Shown one piece after another: positions 1 to 8,742 of a stretch of 30,094 nucleotides of DNA. Both the position numbers and the translations under genes were made by a program. Location: contig JAVCCK010000033.1 in NCBI GenBank assembly GCA_030765525.1, forward strand, positions 1 to 30,094, in the 5' to 3' direction. The notes under the pieces are model-generated. The model saw nothing but the letters and a program-made list of their open reading frames with translations. It had not been told where the DNA came from and did not search any database. Origin of the DNA: Candidatus Lernaella stagnicola. GTDB taxonomy: Bacteria > Lernaellota > Lernaellaia > Lernaellales > Lernaellaceae. The stretch's first letter is position 1; each line of letters begins with the position of its first letter.

Positions 1-261
1 ATGGAAGACAAGGGCGTCCGCGAGTACATCAGAGTGCTGCGGCTTTTGGAATCGGCCACGGTCGGGCAACTGGCAGGTGCGATCGAGCAGGCTCTTTTGA
101 TCGGCGCGACCAGCGTGGACGCGATCAAGCTGATCCTGGAGCATCGCAGGCAGGAGCCGATCGCTCTGTTTTGTCTGGACGGCCATCCGCATCTTAAATC
201 GGTGCGCGTACCGGGTGTGGACCTGACGGCTTATCAAGGTCTGACGGAGGGCATCCGATGA
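1..261 (+). CDS. istA: IS21 transposase IstA, C-terminal fragment (cut by window edge)
   Basis: The last 86 residues of an IS21-type transposase are visible. The segment is the region downstream of the DDE catalytic core: a helical stretch (ATVGQLAGAIEQALLIGA) followed by the short tail with VDLTAYQGL that commonly closes IstA proteins. The catalytic residues lie before the window. The stop overlaps the istB start as ATGA (258-261), the usual coupling in this family. The ATG at base 1 is probably only an internal Met codon at the window edge. Identity as IstA rests mainly on istB following and on the tail motif. Confidence 0.8.
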   Translation: MEDKGVREYIRVLRLLESATVGQLAGAIEQALLIGATSVDAIKLILEHRRQEPIALFCLDGHPHLKSVRVPGVDLTAYQGLTEGIR

Positions 262-1031
262 AGAAAATCGAGACGAAAAGCACGGTGCTGCTGGCCCACC
301 ACCTCAAGGCGCTGAAGATGCCGACCATGTTTGCCGAGTGCGAGAAAACGGCCGCCCGTTGCGCGAAGGAGAACGTCGATCACCTCGGCTTTCTGCTTCA
401 ACTGTGCGAGCTGGAGCTTTTGGAACGGGAGCGCAAAGCCGCGGAGCGAAGACTCAAGGCCGCACGGTTTCCAAATCAAAAGACACTGGACACATTTGAT
501 TTTGGAGCGCAGCCCTCGGTAAACAAGGTGCTGGTTTCCGAGCTGCTGCGCTGCGAATACATCGACAAGCGCGAAAACATCCTGATGATGGGCAACCCCG
601 GCACGGGCAAGACCCACTTGGCCACGGAGCTGGGGATGGAGGCATGCGCCAGGGGCAAGAAGGTGCGTTTCTGGCGCGTGACCGAGCTGATCACCACGCT
701 GATGGAGGCCCGCGAGGATCGGCAACTGGCGCGGCTGCGCGCCCGGCTGGCCAAGCTCGACCTGCTGGTGCTGGATGAGCTGGGCTACGTGCCCGCATCC
801 AAGGTCGGGGCGGAGCTGCTGTTTGATATCATTAGCTCGGCCTATGAACGAACGAGCATCGTCGTGACCACGAATCTGCCCTTCGAGAACTGGACCGAGG
901 TGCTGGGATCGGAAAGGCTCACCGGCGCGGTGCTCGATCGGCTGACGCACAGGTGTCACATCATCGAAATGACCGGCGAAAGCTACCGACTCAAAGACGC
1001 AAAGAAACGACGAGTTGGAAAGCCGCAATGA
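258..1031 (+). CDS. istB: IS21 helper ATPase IstB
   Basis: A 257-residue AAA+ ATPase that assembles on target DNA and stimulates the IstA transposase. Walker A is GNPGTGKT at about residues 112-119 and Walker B is LLVLDELGY at about 169-177. A sensor-1-like VVTTNLPF follows near residue 200. The N-terminal ~90 residues (KALKMPTMF and a coiled, charged helix) match the usual IstB DNA-binding leader. Length is normal for the family and the frame is intact, so this gene looks functional. The start is set by the ATGA overlap with istA and by GGAGGG six bases upstream. Confidence 0.93.
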   Translation: MKKIETKSTVLLAHHLKALKMPTMFAECEKTAARCAKENVDHLGFLLQLCELELLERERKAAERRLKAARFPNQKTLDTFDFGAQPSVNKVLVSELLRCEYIDKRENILMMGNPGTGKTHLATELGMEACARGKKVRFWRVTELITTLMEAREDRQLARLRARLAKLDLLVLDELGYVPASKVGAELLFDIISSAYERTSIVVTTNLPFENWTEVLGSERLTGAVLDRLTHRCHIIEMTGESYRLKDAKKRRVGKPQ

Positions 1032-1066
1032 AACAACGAACAGGCACACAAACTCAAAATAACTAC

Positions 1067-1086
1067 CAGCTCCCCTAGGGGAGCTG
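1067..1086. repeat. 20-bp perfect palindrome between istB and the IS right end
   Basis: CAGCTCCCCTAGGGGAGCTG is a perfect palindrome with no unpaired loop, 36 bases after the istB stop. It could fold as a hairpin after istB, but no run of T follows, so it is not a standard terminator. It lies inside the element, upstream of the end repeats. Confidence 0.6.
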
Positions 1087-1162
1087 CCTGGAAGTGCTTG
1101 AATACGCTCATTGAAACTGTGCATTGACAGAACAAGAGAGGAAACACTAACCTTGATTCAGG

Positions 1163-1212
1163 TGTTGCACTTTTCAACCGCCATGTGCTTCACTTTTCGA
1201 CCGGCGCTTACA
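1163..1212 (+). repeat. Paired terminal repeats of the IS21 element (right end)
   Basis: Two adjacent imperfect copies share the core CACTTTTCRACCG (inner copy with A, outer copy with G). The outer copy ends in GGCGCTTACA. IS21 elements carry such multiple IstA-binding repeats at both ends. The terminal CA places the element boundary at about 1212. Confidence 0.7.
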
Positions 1213-1324
1213 TTTCCTTTCTTTCCCGGTTGCGAGCCTCTCGCGTTGAGTGATACGGTCCATTTTCGCCGCGTATGGACGACTAAATGAGAGAACGGAA
1301 CAGCTTTTCGACAGGAGCCCTTCC

Positions 1325-2302
1325 ATGACGTTTCGATGGGGAATTTTGGGCACAGCGGATATCGCCGATGTCTTCATCCGTGCGGTAAACAACAGTTCCA
1401 ATTGCCGGGTCCAAGCGGCTGCCGGCCGGGACATCGGCCGGGCGAAGCAATGGGCCGCGGCTCGAGATATCCCCGAGACGTACGGTTCCTACGGCGACCT
1501 GATTGCGTCCGATAGCATCGACGGCGTGTACGTTCCGCTGCCCAACAGCCTTCACCACGAGTGGACCCTCGTTGCCATAGCGGCCGGCAAGCCGGTGTTG
1601 TGCGAAAAGCCGCTGGCCACGAACGCCGCCCAAGCTCAAGAGATTCGCGATGCCGCCGAGCGGGCCGCTGTGCCGGTTGCCGAAGGCTTCATGTACCGGC
1701 ACCACCCGATTTACCAAGAGGTTTTCAAACTCATTGGCTCCGGCGTCATCGGTGAGGTGACGACGATCGAGGCTCAGTTCACTTTTTTCCTCGACGATCC
1801 CACTTCAATCTCGGCGTCCGCTCCGTTGGCGGGCGGGGCGTTGATGGACGTGGGGTGTTATTGCGTTCACCTGGCGCGCTGGGTAGCCGGGTGCGAACCG
1901 GCCCGCGTCTCCGCCTTCGAGATTCGCCGGGAGGTGGACGAAACGATGGTGGGGTTGCTGGCTTTCCCGAACGAAATCCTCGCCCATTTCGAAACCGGCA
2001 TTGCGGGGGCCGAGCGTCACCGCGCGGAAATCGCCGGGACCACGGGGTCGATTGTTCTTCCCAGCCCCTGGCACCCCGGTGAGGAAAAGGCGGAACTGCT
2101 TGTCCGCCGGTGGGGCCAACCGGATGAAACCTTCACGGTCCCCGGCGCTGATCCCTATCAACTTCAGGTCGAACAGTTCGTGGATGCGGTCACAGGGGGA
2201 AAGCCCTTTGCGTGGCAACTAGACGACTCCGTGAACAATATGGCGGTGATCGACGCGCTGTTTGCGTCCGCCGCGACCGGCCGGAGCGTGACCCTGACCT
2301 GA
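1325..2302 (+). CDS. Gfo/Idh/MocA-family oxidoreductase
   Basis: A 325-residue NAD(P)-dependent oxidoreductase. The N-terminal Rossmann fold begins at GILGTADIADVF (residues 6-17). The family's EKP motif (94-96) supplies the conserved lysine, and GALMDVGCYCVH (171-182) holds the Asp and His expected at the active site of sugar and cyclitol dehydrogenases. The C-terminal half is the alpha/beta substrate domain. Length is usual for the family. The ATG at 1325 is preferred over an in-frame GTG at 1250 because AGGAG sits about nine bases upstream and the Rossmann strand begins right after it. The substrate cannot be told from sequence. It stands alone and converges on carB, and its promoter region now begins just after an IS21 element. 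Confidence 0.88.
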   Translation: MTFRWGILGTADIADVFIRAVNNSSNCRVQAAAGRDIGRAKQWAAARDIPETYGSYGDLIASDSIDGVYVPLPNSLHHEWTLVAIAAGKPVLCEKPLATNAAQAQEIRDAAERAAVPVAEGFMYRHHPIYQEVFKLIGSGVIGEVTTIEAQFTFFLDDPTSISASAPLAGGALMDVGCYCVHLARWVAGCEPARVSAFEIRREVDETMVGLLAFPNEILAHFETGIAGAERHRAEIAGTTGSIVLPSPWHPGEEKAELLVRRWGQPDETFTVPGADPYQLQVEQFVDAVTGGKPFAWQLDDSVNNMAVIDALFASAATGRSVTLT

Positions 2303-2360
2303 AGTCCGGCAACAGGGCTACTTCACTCCATCAACTTGTCGGTCTCCGGGACGCGCCGGG

Positions 2361-5300
2361 TCAGGTGACGTCGGCGTTGTGCGATTGCAGCGACCGAACC
2401 TCCACCAGACCCTCACGGGCGGCGCGAATGCCGCGAGCGGCGGCGCGGCCGGCGGCCGTCGTGGTGTAATACGGAATGCGGTAACGGATGGCCGCCTTGC
2501 GGATGTAGCTGTCGTCGTAGACGCTCTCTTTGCCGACCGGCGTGTTGATCACCAATTGAATTTTGCCGTTGACCAACGCGTCCAGGAGATGCGGACGGCC
2601 TTCGTGCGTCTTGCGCACGTGCTCGCATTCGATGCCGTTTTCCCTGAGGAATTTCGCCGTGCCTTCGGTTGCGAGAATCTTGAAACCCATATCCGCAAGA
2701 TCCCGTGCGGCAGGCAGCGCGCGTGTTTTATCTCCACTCGCCACAGTGATCAACGCTGCGCCCTCCAACGGCGGCGGGAATCCCGCGGCGATCTGCGCTT
2801 TGTAAAAAGCGAGCGCAAAGGAATCGGCCAGGCCGAGAACCTCGCCGGTGGAGCGCATTTCGGGGCCGAGAATGGGGTCGACTTCGGGGAACATGTTGAA
2901 GGGGAACACCGTTTCTTTGACGCCGAAATGGGGGAATTTGCGTCGGTGAGTATCGAGATCCGCCAGGGTTTTGCCTGCAACGATTTGGGCGGCCATGCGC
3001 GCCATCGACACGCCGGTGACTTTTGAAACCAAAGGCACGGTCCGCGAAGCGCGCGGATTGGCTTCCAGGATGTAGACGGTGCCCTGATGGATGGCGTACT
3101 GGATGTTGAGCAGGCCGACAACCTGCAGTTCGTTGGCGATGCGCTTGGTGTATAGCTCGATTTCGGCCGCGTGCTCTTCGGAAATGCCGACGGGCGGGAT
3201 GACGCAGGCGCTGTCGCCGGAGTGGATACCGGCCAATTCGATGTGCTCCATGATCGCGGGGACGAAGGCGTCGTTGCCGTCCGCGACCGCGTCCGCCTCG
3301 CATTCGAGCGCATCTTCGAGGAACTTGTCGATCAGCATCGGTTTTTCGGGGGTGATCTCCACCGCCGCGTTGACGTATTTGGTGAGCGTTTCCTGGTCGT
3401 ACACGATTTCCATGCCGCGTCCGCCCAACACGTACGAGGGGCGCACGACCAACGGGTAACCGACGCGCGCCGCGATCTCCAGGGCTTCGGGAAGCGAGCT
3501 GGCGGAGCCGAACTCCGGGGCGGGGATGGTGAGCTTCCGGACTACTTCTCCGAAACGTTGCCGGTCCTCGGCCAGATCGATGCTGTTCACGGAGGTGCCG
3601 AGGATTTTGACGCCGGCCGCTTCGAGTTGTGCAGCGACGTTAAGCGGTGTTTGACCGCCGAACTGGACGATGATGCCCTCCGGCTGTTCCTTCTCGTAGA
3701 TGGCCAGGACGTCTTCCAAGGTCACCGGCTCGAAGTAAAGCTTGTCGGACGTGTCGTAGTCGGTGGAGACGGTCTCGGGGTTGCAGTTGACCATGATCGT
3801 CTCGAAGCCGAGTTCCCGAATGGCCAGCGCGGCGTGAACGCACGTGTAGTCGAACTCAATCCCTTGTCCAATGCGGTTGGGGCCGCCGCCCAGGATCATG
3901 ATCTTCCGCCGGTCCGTGGTGGGCACGGCATCCGGCGCGTTGTAAGTCGAATAGTAGTAACTGGCGTCGGCGCCGCTGACGGGCACGGGGCACCAACCAT
4001 GCCGGGCGCCCAGCGCCAACCGGCGTGTCCGGATTTCCGCCTCGGGGACGTCCAGGAGCTTGGCCAGGTATTTGTCCGCGAAGCCGTCTTTCTTCGCCCG
4101 AATCAGCAACTCGTCGGGCAATTGTCCGGCGGGGCACGCAAGGATCTCCTCCTCGAGTTCAACCAGTTCCTTCATTTGCTGAATGAACCACACCTTGATG
4201 TGGGTGATCCGGTGAAGTTCGTCGACCAAAATTCCCTTGCGCAACGCCTCGTACATCAGGAACTGGCGTTCGGATGACGGCTCCACCAGGCGCTTGCGCA
4301 ATTCTTCCGGCGGCAGCAGGTTGAAATCGCGGGCGAAACCCAGACCGTGGCGGCCGATTTCCAGGGAGCGAATGGCTTTTTGGAGCGCCTCCTTGTAGGT
4401 CTTTCCGATGCTCATCACTTCGCCGACCGCGCGCATTTGGGTGCCAAGGCGGTCGATCGCGCCGGCGAACTTCTCGAACGTCCAGCGGGCGAACTTGACG
4501 ACCACGTAGTCGCCGGAGGGCTCGTAGCGGTCGAGGGATCCGGAGCGCCAGTACGGAATCTCGTCCAAGGTCAAACCGGCGGCGAGCTTGGAGGAAATCA
4601 GGGCGATCGGGAACCCCGTCGCCTTGGAGGCCAGCGCGGAGGACCGGGAGGTGCGGGGGTTGATCTCGATGACGACCACCCGATCTGTTTGGGGATCGTG
4701 CGCGAACTGGACGTTTGTGCCGCCGATGACGCCGATGGCCTCGACGATCCGATAGGAGATGTCCTGGAGCCGTTGTTGCAGTTCTTGGCTGATCGTCAGC
4801 ATGGGCGCGGTGCAGAAGCTGTCGCCCGTGTGCACGCCCATCGCGTCGACGTTCTCGATGAAACAGACGGTGATCATGTTGTTTTTGGCGTCGCGCACGA
4901 CCTCGAGTTCGAGTTCCTCCCAGCCGAGCACCGATTCTTCGATCAGGATCTGCCCGACCAGGCTGGCGGCGATGCCGCGCGCCGCGATGATCTGGAGTTC
5001 CTGTACGTTGAAGACCAGCCCGCCGCCGGTACCGCCAAGGGTGTAGGCGGGCCGGACCACCACCGGATAGCCCAGGGTGGCGGCAATGGCCTCAGCGCCC
5101 TCGACCGAGGTGGTCGCTTCGCTGCGGGGCATCTCCACGCCGAGCGCATCCATCGTGCGCTTGAACGCGACGCGGTCCTCGCCGCGCTCGATTGCATCGG
5201 CTGTCACGCCGATGATCCGGACACCGTACTTGTCGAGCACGCCGTGTTCATGCAGCGAGGCCGTCAGGTTCAATCCGGTCTGTCCGCCGAGGTTAGGCAA

Positions 5301-5558
5301 AACCGCATCGGGTCGTTCCGCCGCGATAATCCGTTCGAGGCTTTCGACCGTCAGGGGTTCGATGTAGGTGGCGTCGGCGATTCCGGGGTCGGTCATGATC
5401 GTGGCCGGGTTCGAGTTGACCAGAACGATCTGGTAGCCGAGTTGCCGCAGCGCCTTGCAGGCCTGCGTTCCGGAGTAATCGAATTCGCACGCTTGTCCGA
5501 TGACGATCGGACCGGACCCGATAATCAGAATCTTGGTGATGTCGTCGCGTCGTGGCAT
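2361..5558 (-). CDS. carB: Carbamoyl-phosphate synthase large subunit
   Basis: This subunit makes carbamoyl phosphate from bicarbonate, ATP and ammonia delivered by the small subunit, feeding pyrimidine and arginine synthesis. The protein has 1065 residues, the normal length. Two homologous ATP-grasp halves are visible: the first opens with KILIIGSGPIVIGQACEFDY, the second with KIMILGGGPNRIGQGIEFDY near residue 555. Both carry the linked motifs VVRPAYTLGGTGGG and VVRPSYVLGGRGMEIVYD. A methylglyoxal-synthase-like allosteric domain closes the protein, with NTPVGKESVYDDSYIRKAA and the final YYTTTAAGRAA. The ATG at 5558 is chosen over an in-frame GTG at 5564 because GAGAGG then sits at a normal distance. 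The partner carA is not in the window. Confidence 0.97.
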   Translation of the reverse strand: MPRRDDITKILIIGSGPIVIGQACEFDYSGTQACKALRQLGYQIVLVNSNPATIMTDPGIADATYIEPLTVESLERIIAAERPDAVLPNLGGQTGLNLTASLHEHGVLDKYGVRIIGVTADAIERGEDRVAFKRTMDALGVEMPRSEATTSVEGAEAIAATLGYPVVVRPAYTLGGTGGGLVFNVQELQIIAARGIAASLVGQILIEESVLGWEELELEVVRDAKNNMITVCFIENVDAMGVHTGDSFCTAPMLTISQELQQRLQDISYRIVEAIGVIGGTNVQFAHDPQTDRVVVIEINPRTSRSSALASKATGFPIALISSKLAAGLTLDEIPYWRSGSLDRYEPSGDYVVVKFARWTFEKFAGAIDRLGTQMRAVGEVMSIGKTYKEALQKAIRSLEIGRHGLGFARDFNLLPPEELRKRLVEPSSERQFLMYEALRKGILVDELHRITHIKVWFIQQMKELVELEEEILACPAGQLPDELLIRAKKDGFADKYLAKLLDVPEAEIRTRRLALGARHGWCPVPVSGADASYYYSTYNAPDAVPTTDRRKIMILGGGPNRIGQGIEFDYTCVHAALAIRELGFETIMVNCNPETVSTDYDTSDKLYFEPVTLEDVLAIYEKEQPEGIIVQFGGQTPLNVAAQLEAAGVKILGTSVNSIDLAEDRQRFGEVVRKLTIPAPEFGSASSLPEALEIAARVGYPLVVRPSYVLGGRGMEIVYDQETLTKYVNAAVEITPEKPMLIDKFLEDALECEADAVADGNDAFVPAIMEHIELAGIHSGDSACVIPPVGISEEHAAEIELYTKRIANELQVVGLLNIQYAIHQGTVYILEANPRASRTVPLVSKVTGVSMARMAAQIVAGKTLADLDTHRRKFPHFGVKETVFPFNMFPEVDPILGPEMRSTGEVLGLADSFALAFYKAQIAAGFPPPLEGAALITVASGDKTRALPAARDLADMGFKILATEGTAKFLRENGIECEHVRKTHEGRPHLLDALVNGKIQLVINTPVGKESVYDDSYIRKAAIRYRIPYYTTTAAGRAAARGIRAAREGLVEVRSLQSHNADVT

Positions 5559-5649
5559 AGGCACCTCTCAGGTATCGAAACGGTGTCGCGTCGTATGACC
5601 TAGTTGATCGCGGATGGAAGAAAGCCGTCGCACACGCAACGGCCAAATA

Positions 5650-5678
5650 AGACTAGGGAGAATCCGGCCTCGCGTCAA
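5650..5678 (-). promoter_or_regulatory. Candidate sigma70-type promoter for carB
   Basis: Read on the minus strand, TTGACG (5678-5673) and TAGTCT (5655-5650) are separated by exactly 17 bases. This would give a leader of roughly 85-90 bases before the carB ATG. The -35 is strong and the -10 is weak. No leader peptide or pyrimidine-sensing structure was recognised in the leader. Confidence 0.45.
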
Positions 5679-5708
5679 GCAACACCTTTTTCCGCGAATT
5701 GTCAGCGG

Positions 5709-5743
5709 GCGGGGCGTGTGATAGTTAAGATTCGACGCCCCGC
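5709..5743. repeat. Inverted repeat in the carB / ATP-pyrophosphatase divergent spacer
   Basis: GCGGGGCGT (5709-5717) and ACGCCCCGC (5735-5743) are perfect complements around a 17-base centre. It lies between two divergent genes, about 70 bases before the plus-strand start, so it could be an operator or an RNA hairpin in the plus-strand leader. No regulator is identified. Confidence 0.5.
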
Positions 5744-5815
5744 TGAACTCGGCAACCGGTCGGCCGGAGGCGCAAGTCGGTGAAACAGTCCCCAGCTATT
5801 CACGAGGAGAGTTCG

Positions 5816-6754
5816 ATGGCGAGCTATGCAAAGATGATCGCGGCAAAAGTTGAGGCAATCCGGAATGAGGTCGGCAAGGATAAGGCGCTGATGGCGATGT
5901 CGGGCGGCGTGGATTCTTCCGTCGTCGCGCTGCTGGGGCACTTGGCCTTGGGCAAGAAGCTGACCGTGCTCATGGTGGAGAACGGCCTGATGCGGGAGGG
6001 CGAGCCCAAACGCGTCAAGGCAATCTTCGCCCCTCTGGGGATTCGCGTCAGAATCCTCGACGCGCGGGCGGAGTTCTTCGCCGCGCTCGAGGGCAAAACC
6101 GATCCCGAGATCAAACGTCAAGCCATCACCGATACGTTCTACGCCCAAGTCTTTGCCAGGTACGTTCGCGAAAAGGGAATCAAGCACGTTTTGCAGGGAA
6201 CGATTCTCACCGATATCGACGAAACCGTCGCCGGGATCAAACGTCAGCACAACGTGCTTGCGCAAGTCGGGATCGATCCCGTGCGGGAATACGGATACAA
6301 CGTGATCGAGCCGCTGATCGATTTGCGTAAGGACGGTGTCCGAGCGTTGGCGCGCGCCTTGAAACTCCCGCGCGAAATCGCGAGCCGGATCCCGTTCCCG
6401 GGCCCGGCCTTGGCCGCCCGCGTGATCGGTGAGGTCACGCCCGAGCGCGTGGCTAAGGTCCGCCAGGCGACGACCATCGTCGAGGAAGAGCTGAAAAGCA
6501 CGCGGGCTTTCCAGTACCTGGCGGTGCTGATGTCCGATCAAGCCACGGGAATGAAGGATTACGCCCGGCATTTCGGGGACATCATCGTCGTGCGTTGCAT
6601 CGACAGCCTCGACGCGCGGAAGGCGAAGCCCACCCAACTTTCGTGGCCGAAAATGAATCGACTCGCCAAGCGACTGACCGCCGAGGTGCCGGGGTGCGTT
6701 CGGGTTCTGTACGACCTGACGCCCAAACCGCCGGCCACTGTCGAGTTTATCTAG
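5816..6754 (+). CDS. Stand-alone GMP-synthase-type ATP pyrophosphatase (GuaA C-terminal homologue, no glutaminase domain)
   Basis: A 312-residue N-type ATP pyrophosphatase. The PP-loop is SGGVDSS at residues 29-35. Further GuaA hallmarks follow: VENGLMREGE, KRQHNV, RIPFPGPALAARVIGEVTPER, and the terminus KPPATVEFI, close to the KPPATIEWE ending of GMP synthases. GuaA uses this fold to adenylate XMP and aminate it to GMP. The N-terminal glutamine amidotransferase domain of bacterial GuaA is absent, as in split archaeal enzymes, and no glutaminase gene lies beside it. The C-terminal stretch that is usually VRSVGVMGDERTYDY is replaced by SDQATGMKDYARHFGD, so the substrate may differ. The start at ATG 5816 has GGAG seven bases upstream; an in-frame GTG at 5780 has none. 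Confidence 0.8.
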   Translation: MASYAKMIAAKVEAIRNEVGKDKALMAMSGGVDSSVVALLGHLALGKKLTVLMVENGLMREGEPKRVKAIFAPLGIRVRILDARAEFFAALEGKTDPEIKRQAITDTFYAQVFARYVREKGIKHVLQGTILTDIDETVAGIKRQHNVLAQVGIDPVREYGYNVIEPLIDLRKDGVRALARALKLPREIASRIPFPGPALAARVIGEVTPERVAKVRQATTIVEEELKSTRAFQYLAVLMSDQATGMKDYARHFGDIIVVRCIDSLDARKAKPTQLSWPKMNRLAKRLTAEVPGCVRVLYDLTPKPPATVEFI

Positions 6755-6805
6755 CCGGGATCCGCTCGCGCGTTGGGAGTGGTGTGTCGATTTATCGCTA
6801 AGGAA

Positions 6806-8644
6806 TTATTCCGGCCTTAACTCGGTCCGTTTGCGGTCCGTGTGGCCCAATGTCCGCTTGCGCAGCCGGATGGATTTCGGCGTGAACTCCACGAGTTCGT
6901 CGTCGTTGATAAACTCGATGGCTTCCTCGATGCTCAGATTCTTGTGCGGCTTGAGAACCGACTTTTCGTCGCTGCCGGAGGCGCGCATGTTGGTCAGCTT
7001 CTTGGCTTTACCGGGGTTGACGACCAAGTCGTTGGACCGCGTGTGCATCCCGATGATCTGCCCCGCATAGACCTTCTCGCCGGGTCCCAGGAAAAACACG
7101 CCGCGATCTTCGAGCTTCCAAAGAGCGAAGGTCACGGTAGTGCATGGCTCCAGCACGATCAGCACACCGTTGGGCCGGCCCTTGATCTCGCCGGTTTCGG
7201 GTCCGTAGCTGTCGAATACGGCGTTGAGTACACCGGTACCACGGGTTTCAGTCAAGAATTTGGATCGATAGCCGATCAGGCCGCGGGTAGGGATCACGAA
7301 CTCGATCCGGGACCGCCCCTTGACCACTTCCCGCATGTTGGTGATGCGTCCGAAACGCTGGTTAAGCGATTCGATGACCGTGCCGGTGTGCTGGGTCTCG
7401 ATGTCCACGATCACCATTTCGTAGGGTTCTTGAAGGCGGCCGTTTTCATCCTCGCGCTTGACCACTTTGGGACGGGAAACCATGAACTCGTAGCTTTCAC
7501 GGCGCATGGTTTCGATCAGCACCGACAAGTGTAGTTCACCGCGCCCGCTGACCATAAACGTGTCCGGCGAGTCGGTAGGCTCCACCCGAAGCGAGACGTT
7601 GGATTTCTTCTCCAACGCCAGCCGTTCAGCGATCTTGGCGCTGGTAATGAACTTGCCTTCCCGGCCGGCGTTGGGCGACGTGTTGGTCATAAAGGCCATA
7701 CTTACGGTGGGCGCATCGACCTTAAGCAGCGGCAGCCTGATGGGGTTTTCAATCGACGTGACGGTTTCGCCCACGTTCAGTTCGCTCATGCCGGTCAGCG
7801 CGACGATATCTCCGGCCGAGGCCAGCGGCATCTCGAACCGGTGCAGCCCGCGGAACCCGAGCACGTTATTGATCCGGAACTCCTCGGTGGTGTCGTCCCG
7901 GTGTACAAGCAACGCCCGCTCGCCGGCGTGAAAGGTGCCGGACTCGACGCGCCCGATGGCCATGTTGCCCAGGTATTCATCGTGGCTGAAGGTGGACACC
8001 TGGAAAGCGGGAGTGGCGCTCCGGTCCACGTCCGGGGGCGAAACCTTGTCGCAAATGGCCCTGAAAAGCGGCGTCAGGTCTTTCGGCTCGTCGCCGATTG
8101 CGTCGACGGCGTATCCGTGTTTGGCCGATGCGTACACGATGGGGAAGTCGCACTGCTGTTCGGTGGCGTCCAGGGAGATGAACAGGTCGAGCACCGCGTC
8201 GGCCGCGGCCAGGGGGTCGCAGCCGGGCCGGTCGATCTTGTTGATCACTACGATGGGTGTTAGCCCCCGGGCCAGCGCCTTCTTGGTGACGAACCGGGTC
8301 TGGGGCATGGGGCCTTCGAATGCGTCAACCAGGATCAACGCGGCATCGACCATCCGCATCACCCGTTCGACCTCGCCGCCGAAATCGGCGTGCCCCGGCG
8401 TATCGACCACGTTGATGTGAAAACCCTCGTAGTCCAGCGACGTGCACTTGGACCGAATAGTGATACCGCGCTCTCGTTCCAGGTCCCCGGAGTCCATAGC
8501 TTGGTCGATATCCGCCTCGCCGCGCCGGAAGGACCCGGACTGCGCGAGCATCTTGTCCACCAACGTGGTCTTGCCGTGGTCCACGTGCGCGATGATAGCG
8601 ATATTTCTTATGTTTTCTTGTTTTCGTTCCGCTGTTTTGTGCAT
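6806..8644 (-). CDS. typA: Ribosome-associated translational GTPase TypA/BipA
   Basis: A 612-residue GTPase of the elongation-factor-G superfamily that acts on the ribosome during assembly and stress. G1 is AHVDHGKTT at about residues 19-27, followed by [25 protein letters not shown] (G3) and NKIDRPG (G4). The C-terminal half includes [21 protein letters not shown]-type sequence (here RRESYEF) and the BipA domain with [16 protein letters not shown] and YDSYGP-like sequence (FDSYGPETG). The ATG at 8644 is taken as start, with AAGGA just upstream. An in-frame TTG at 8665 lacks a ribosome-binding site. The gene converges on the ATP-pyrophosphatase gene with a 51-base gap and no clear terminator hairpin. 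Confidence 0.96.
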   Translation of the reverse strand: MHKTAERKQENIRNIAIIAHVDHGKTTLVDKMLAQSGSFRRGEADIDQAMDSGDLERERGITIRSKCTSLDYEGFHINVVDTPGHADFGGEVERVMRMVDAALILVDAFEGPMPQTRFVTKKALARGLTPIVVINKIDRPGCDPLAAADAVLDLFISLDATEQQCDFPIVYASAKHGYAVDAIGDEPKDLTPLFRAICDKVSPPDVDRSATPAFQVSTFSHDEYLGNMAIGRVESGTFHAGERALLVHRDDTTEEFRINNVLGFRGLHRFEMPLASAGDIVALTGMSELNVGETVTSIENPIRLPLLKVDAPTVSMAFMTNTSPNAGREGKFITSAKIAERLALEKKSNVSLRVEPTDSPDTFMVSGRGELHLSVLIETMRRESYEFMVSRPKVVKREDENGRLQEPYEMVIVDIETQHTGTVIESLNQRFGRITNMREVVKGRSRIEFVIPTRGLIGYRSKFLTETRGTGVLNAVFDSYGPETGEIKGRPNGVLIVLEPCTTVTFALWKLEDRGVFFLGPGEKVYAGQIIGMHTRSNDLVVNPGKAKKLTNMRASGSDEKSVLKPHKNLSIEEAIEFINDDELVEFTPKSIRLRKRTLGHTDRKRTELRPE

Positions 8645-8742
8645 TTCCTTCGTCTTTCCGGTCAAAGCAAGCGATATGGGTAGTCTCTTGTGGGGCTCCG
8701 GTCAAGCGAATAATTTTCTGTTAAGCTCGTTTTGCGATCGTT

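Larger units (their letters stand above)
1..1212 (+). mobile_element. IS21-family insertion sequence, right part (left end outside window)
   Basis: The end of istA, a complete istB and a right terminus are present in the order typical of IS21 elements. About 130 bases after istB come two direct copies of the terminal repeat. The inner copy starts near 1163 (TGTTGCACTTTTCAACCG) and the outer copy near 1186 (TGCTTCACTTTTCGACCG), ending in GGCGCTTACA at about 1212. Multiple end repeats that close with CA are characteristic of this family. The left end, and therefore any target duplication, lies before base 1. The element ends about 110 bases upstream of the next gene. Confidence 0.85.

Noticed and set aside
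234-1124. 296-codon minus-strand frame opposite istB
   Set aside because: Shadow of an intact IS21 ATPase gene.
3171-5603. Long plus-strand open frames (up to 418 codons) opposite carB
   Set aside because: They lie fully antisense to a canonical CarB, have no family motifs and reflect GC-rich codon use.
5702-6637. 311-codon minus-strand frame opposite the ATP-pyrophosphatase
   Set aside because: No motifs or ribosome-binding site; the plus strand carries a clear PP-loop protein.
6755-6805. Terminator between the convergent ATP-pyrophosphatase and typA genes
   Set aside because: Only a very short palindrome (GGAATTATTCC) is present; no stable stem with a T-run.
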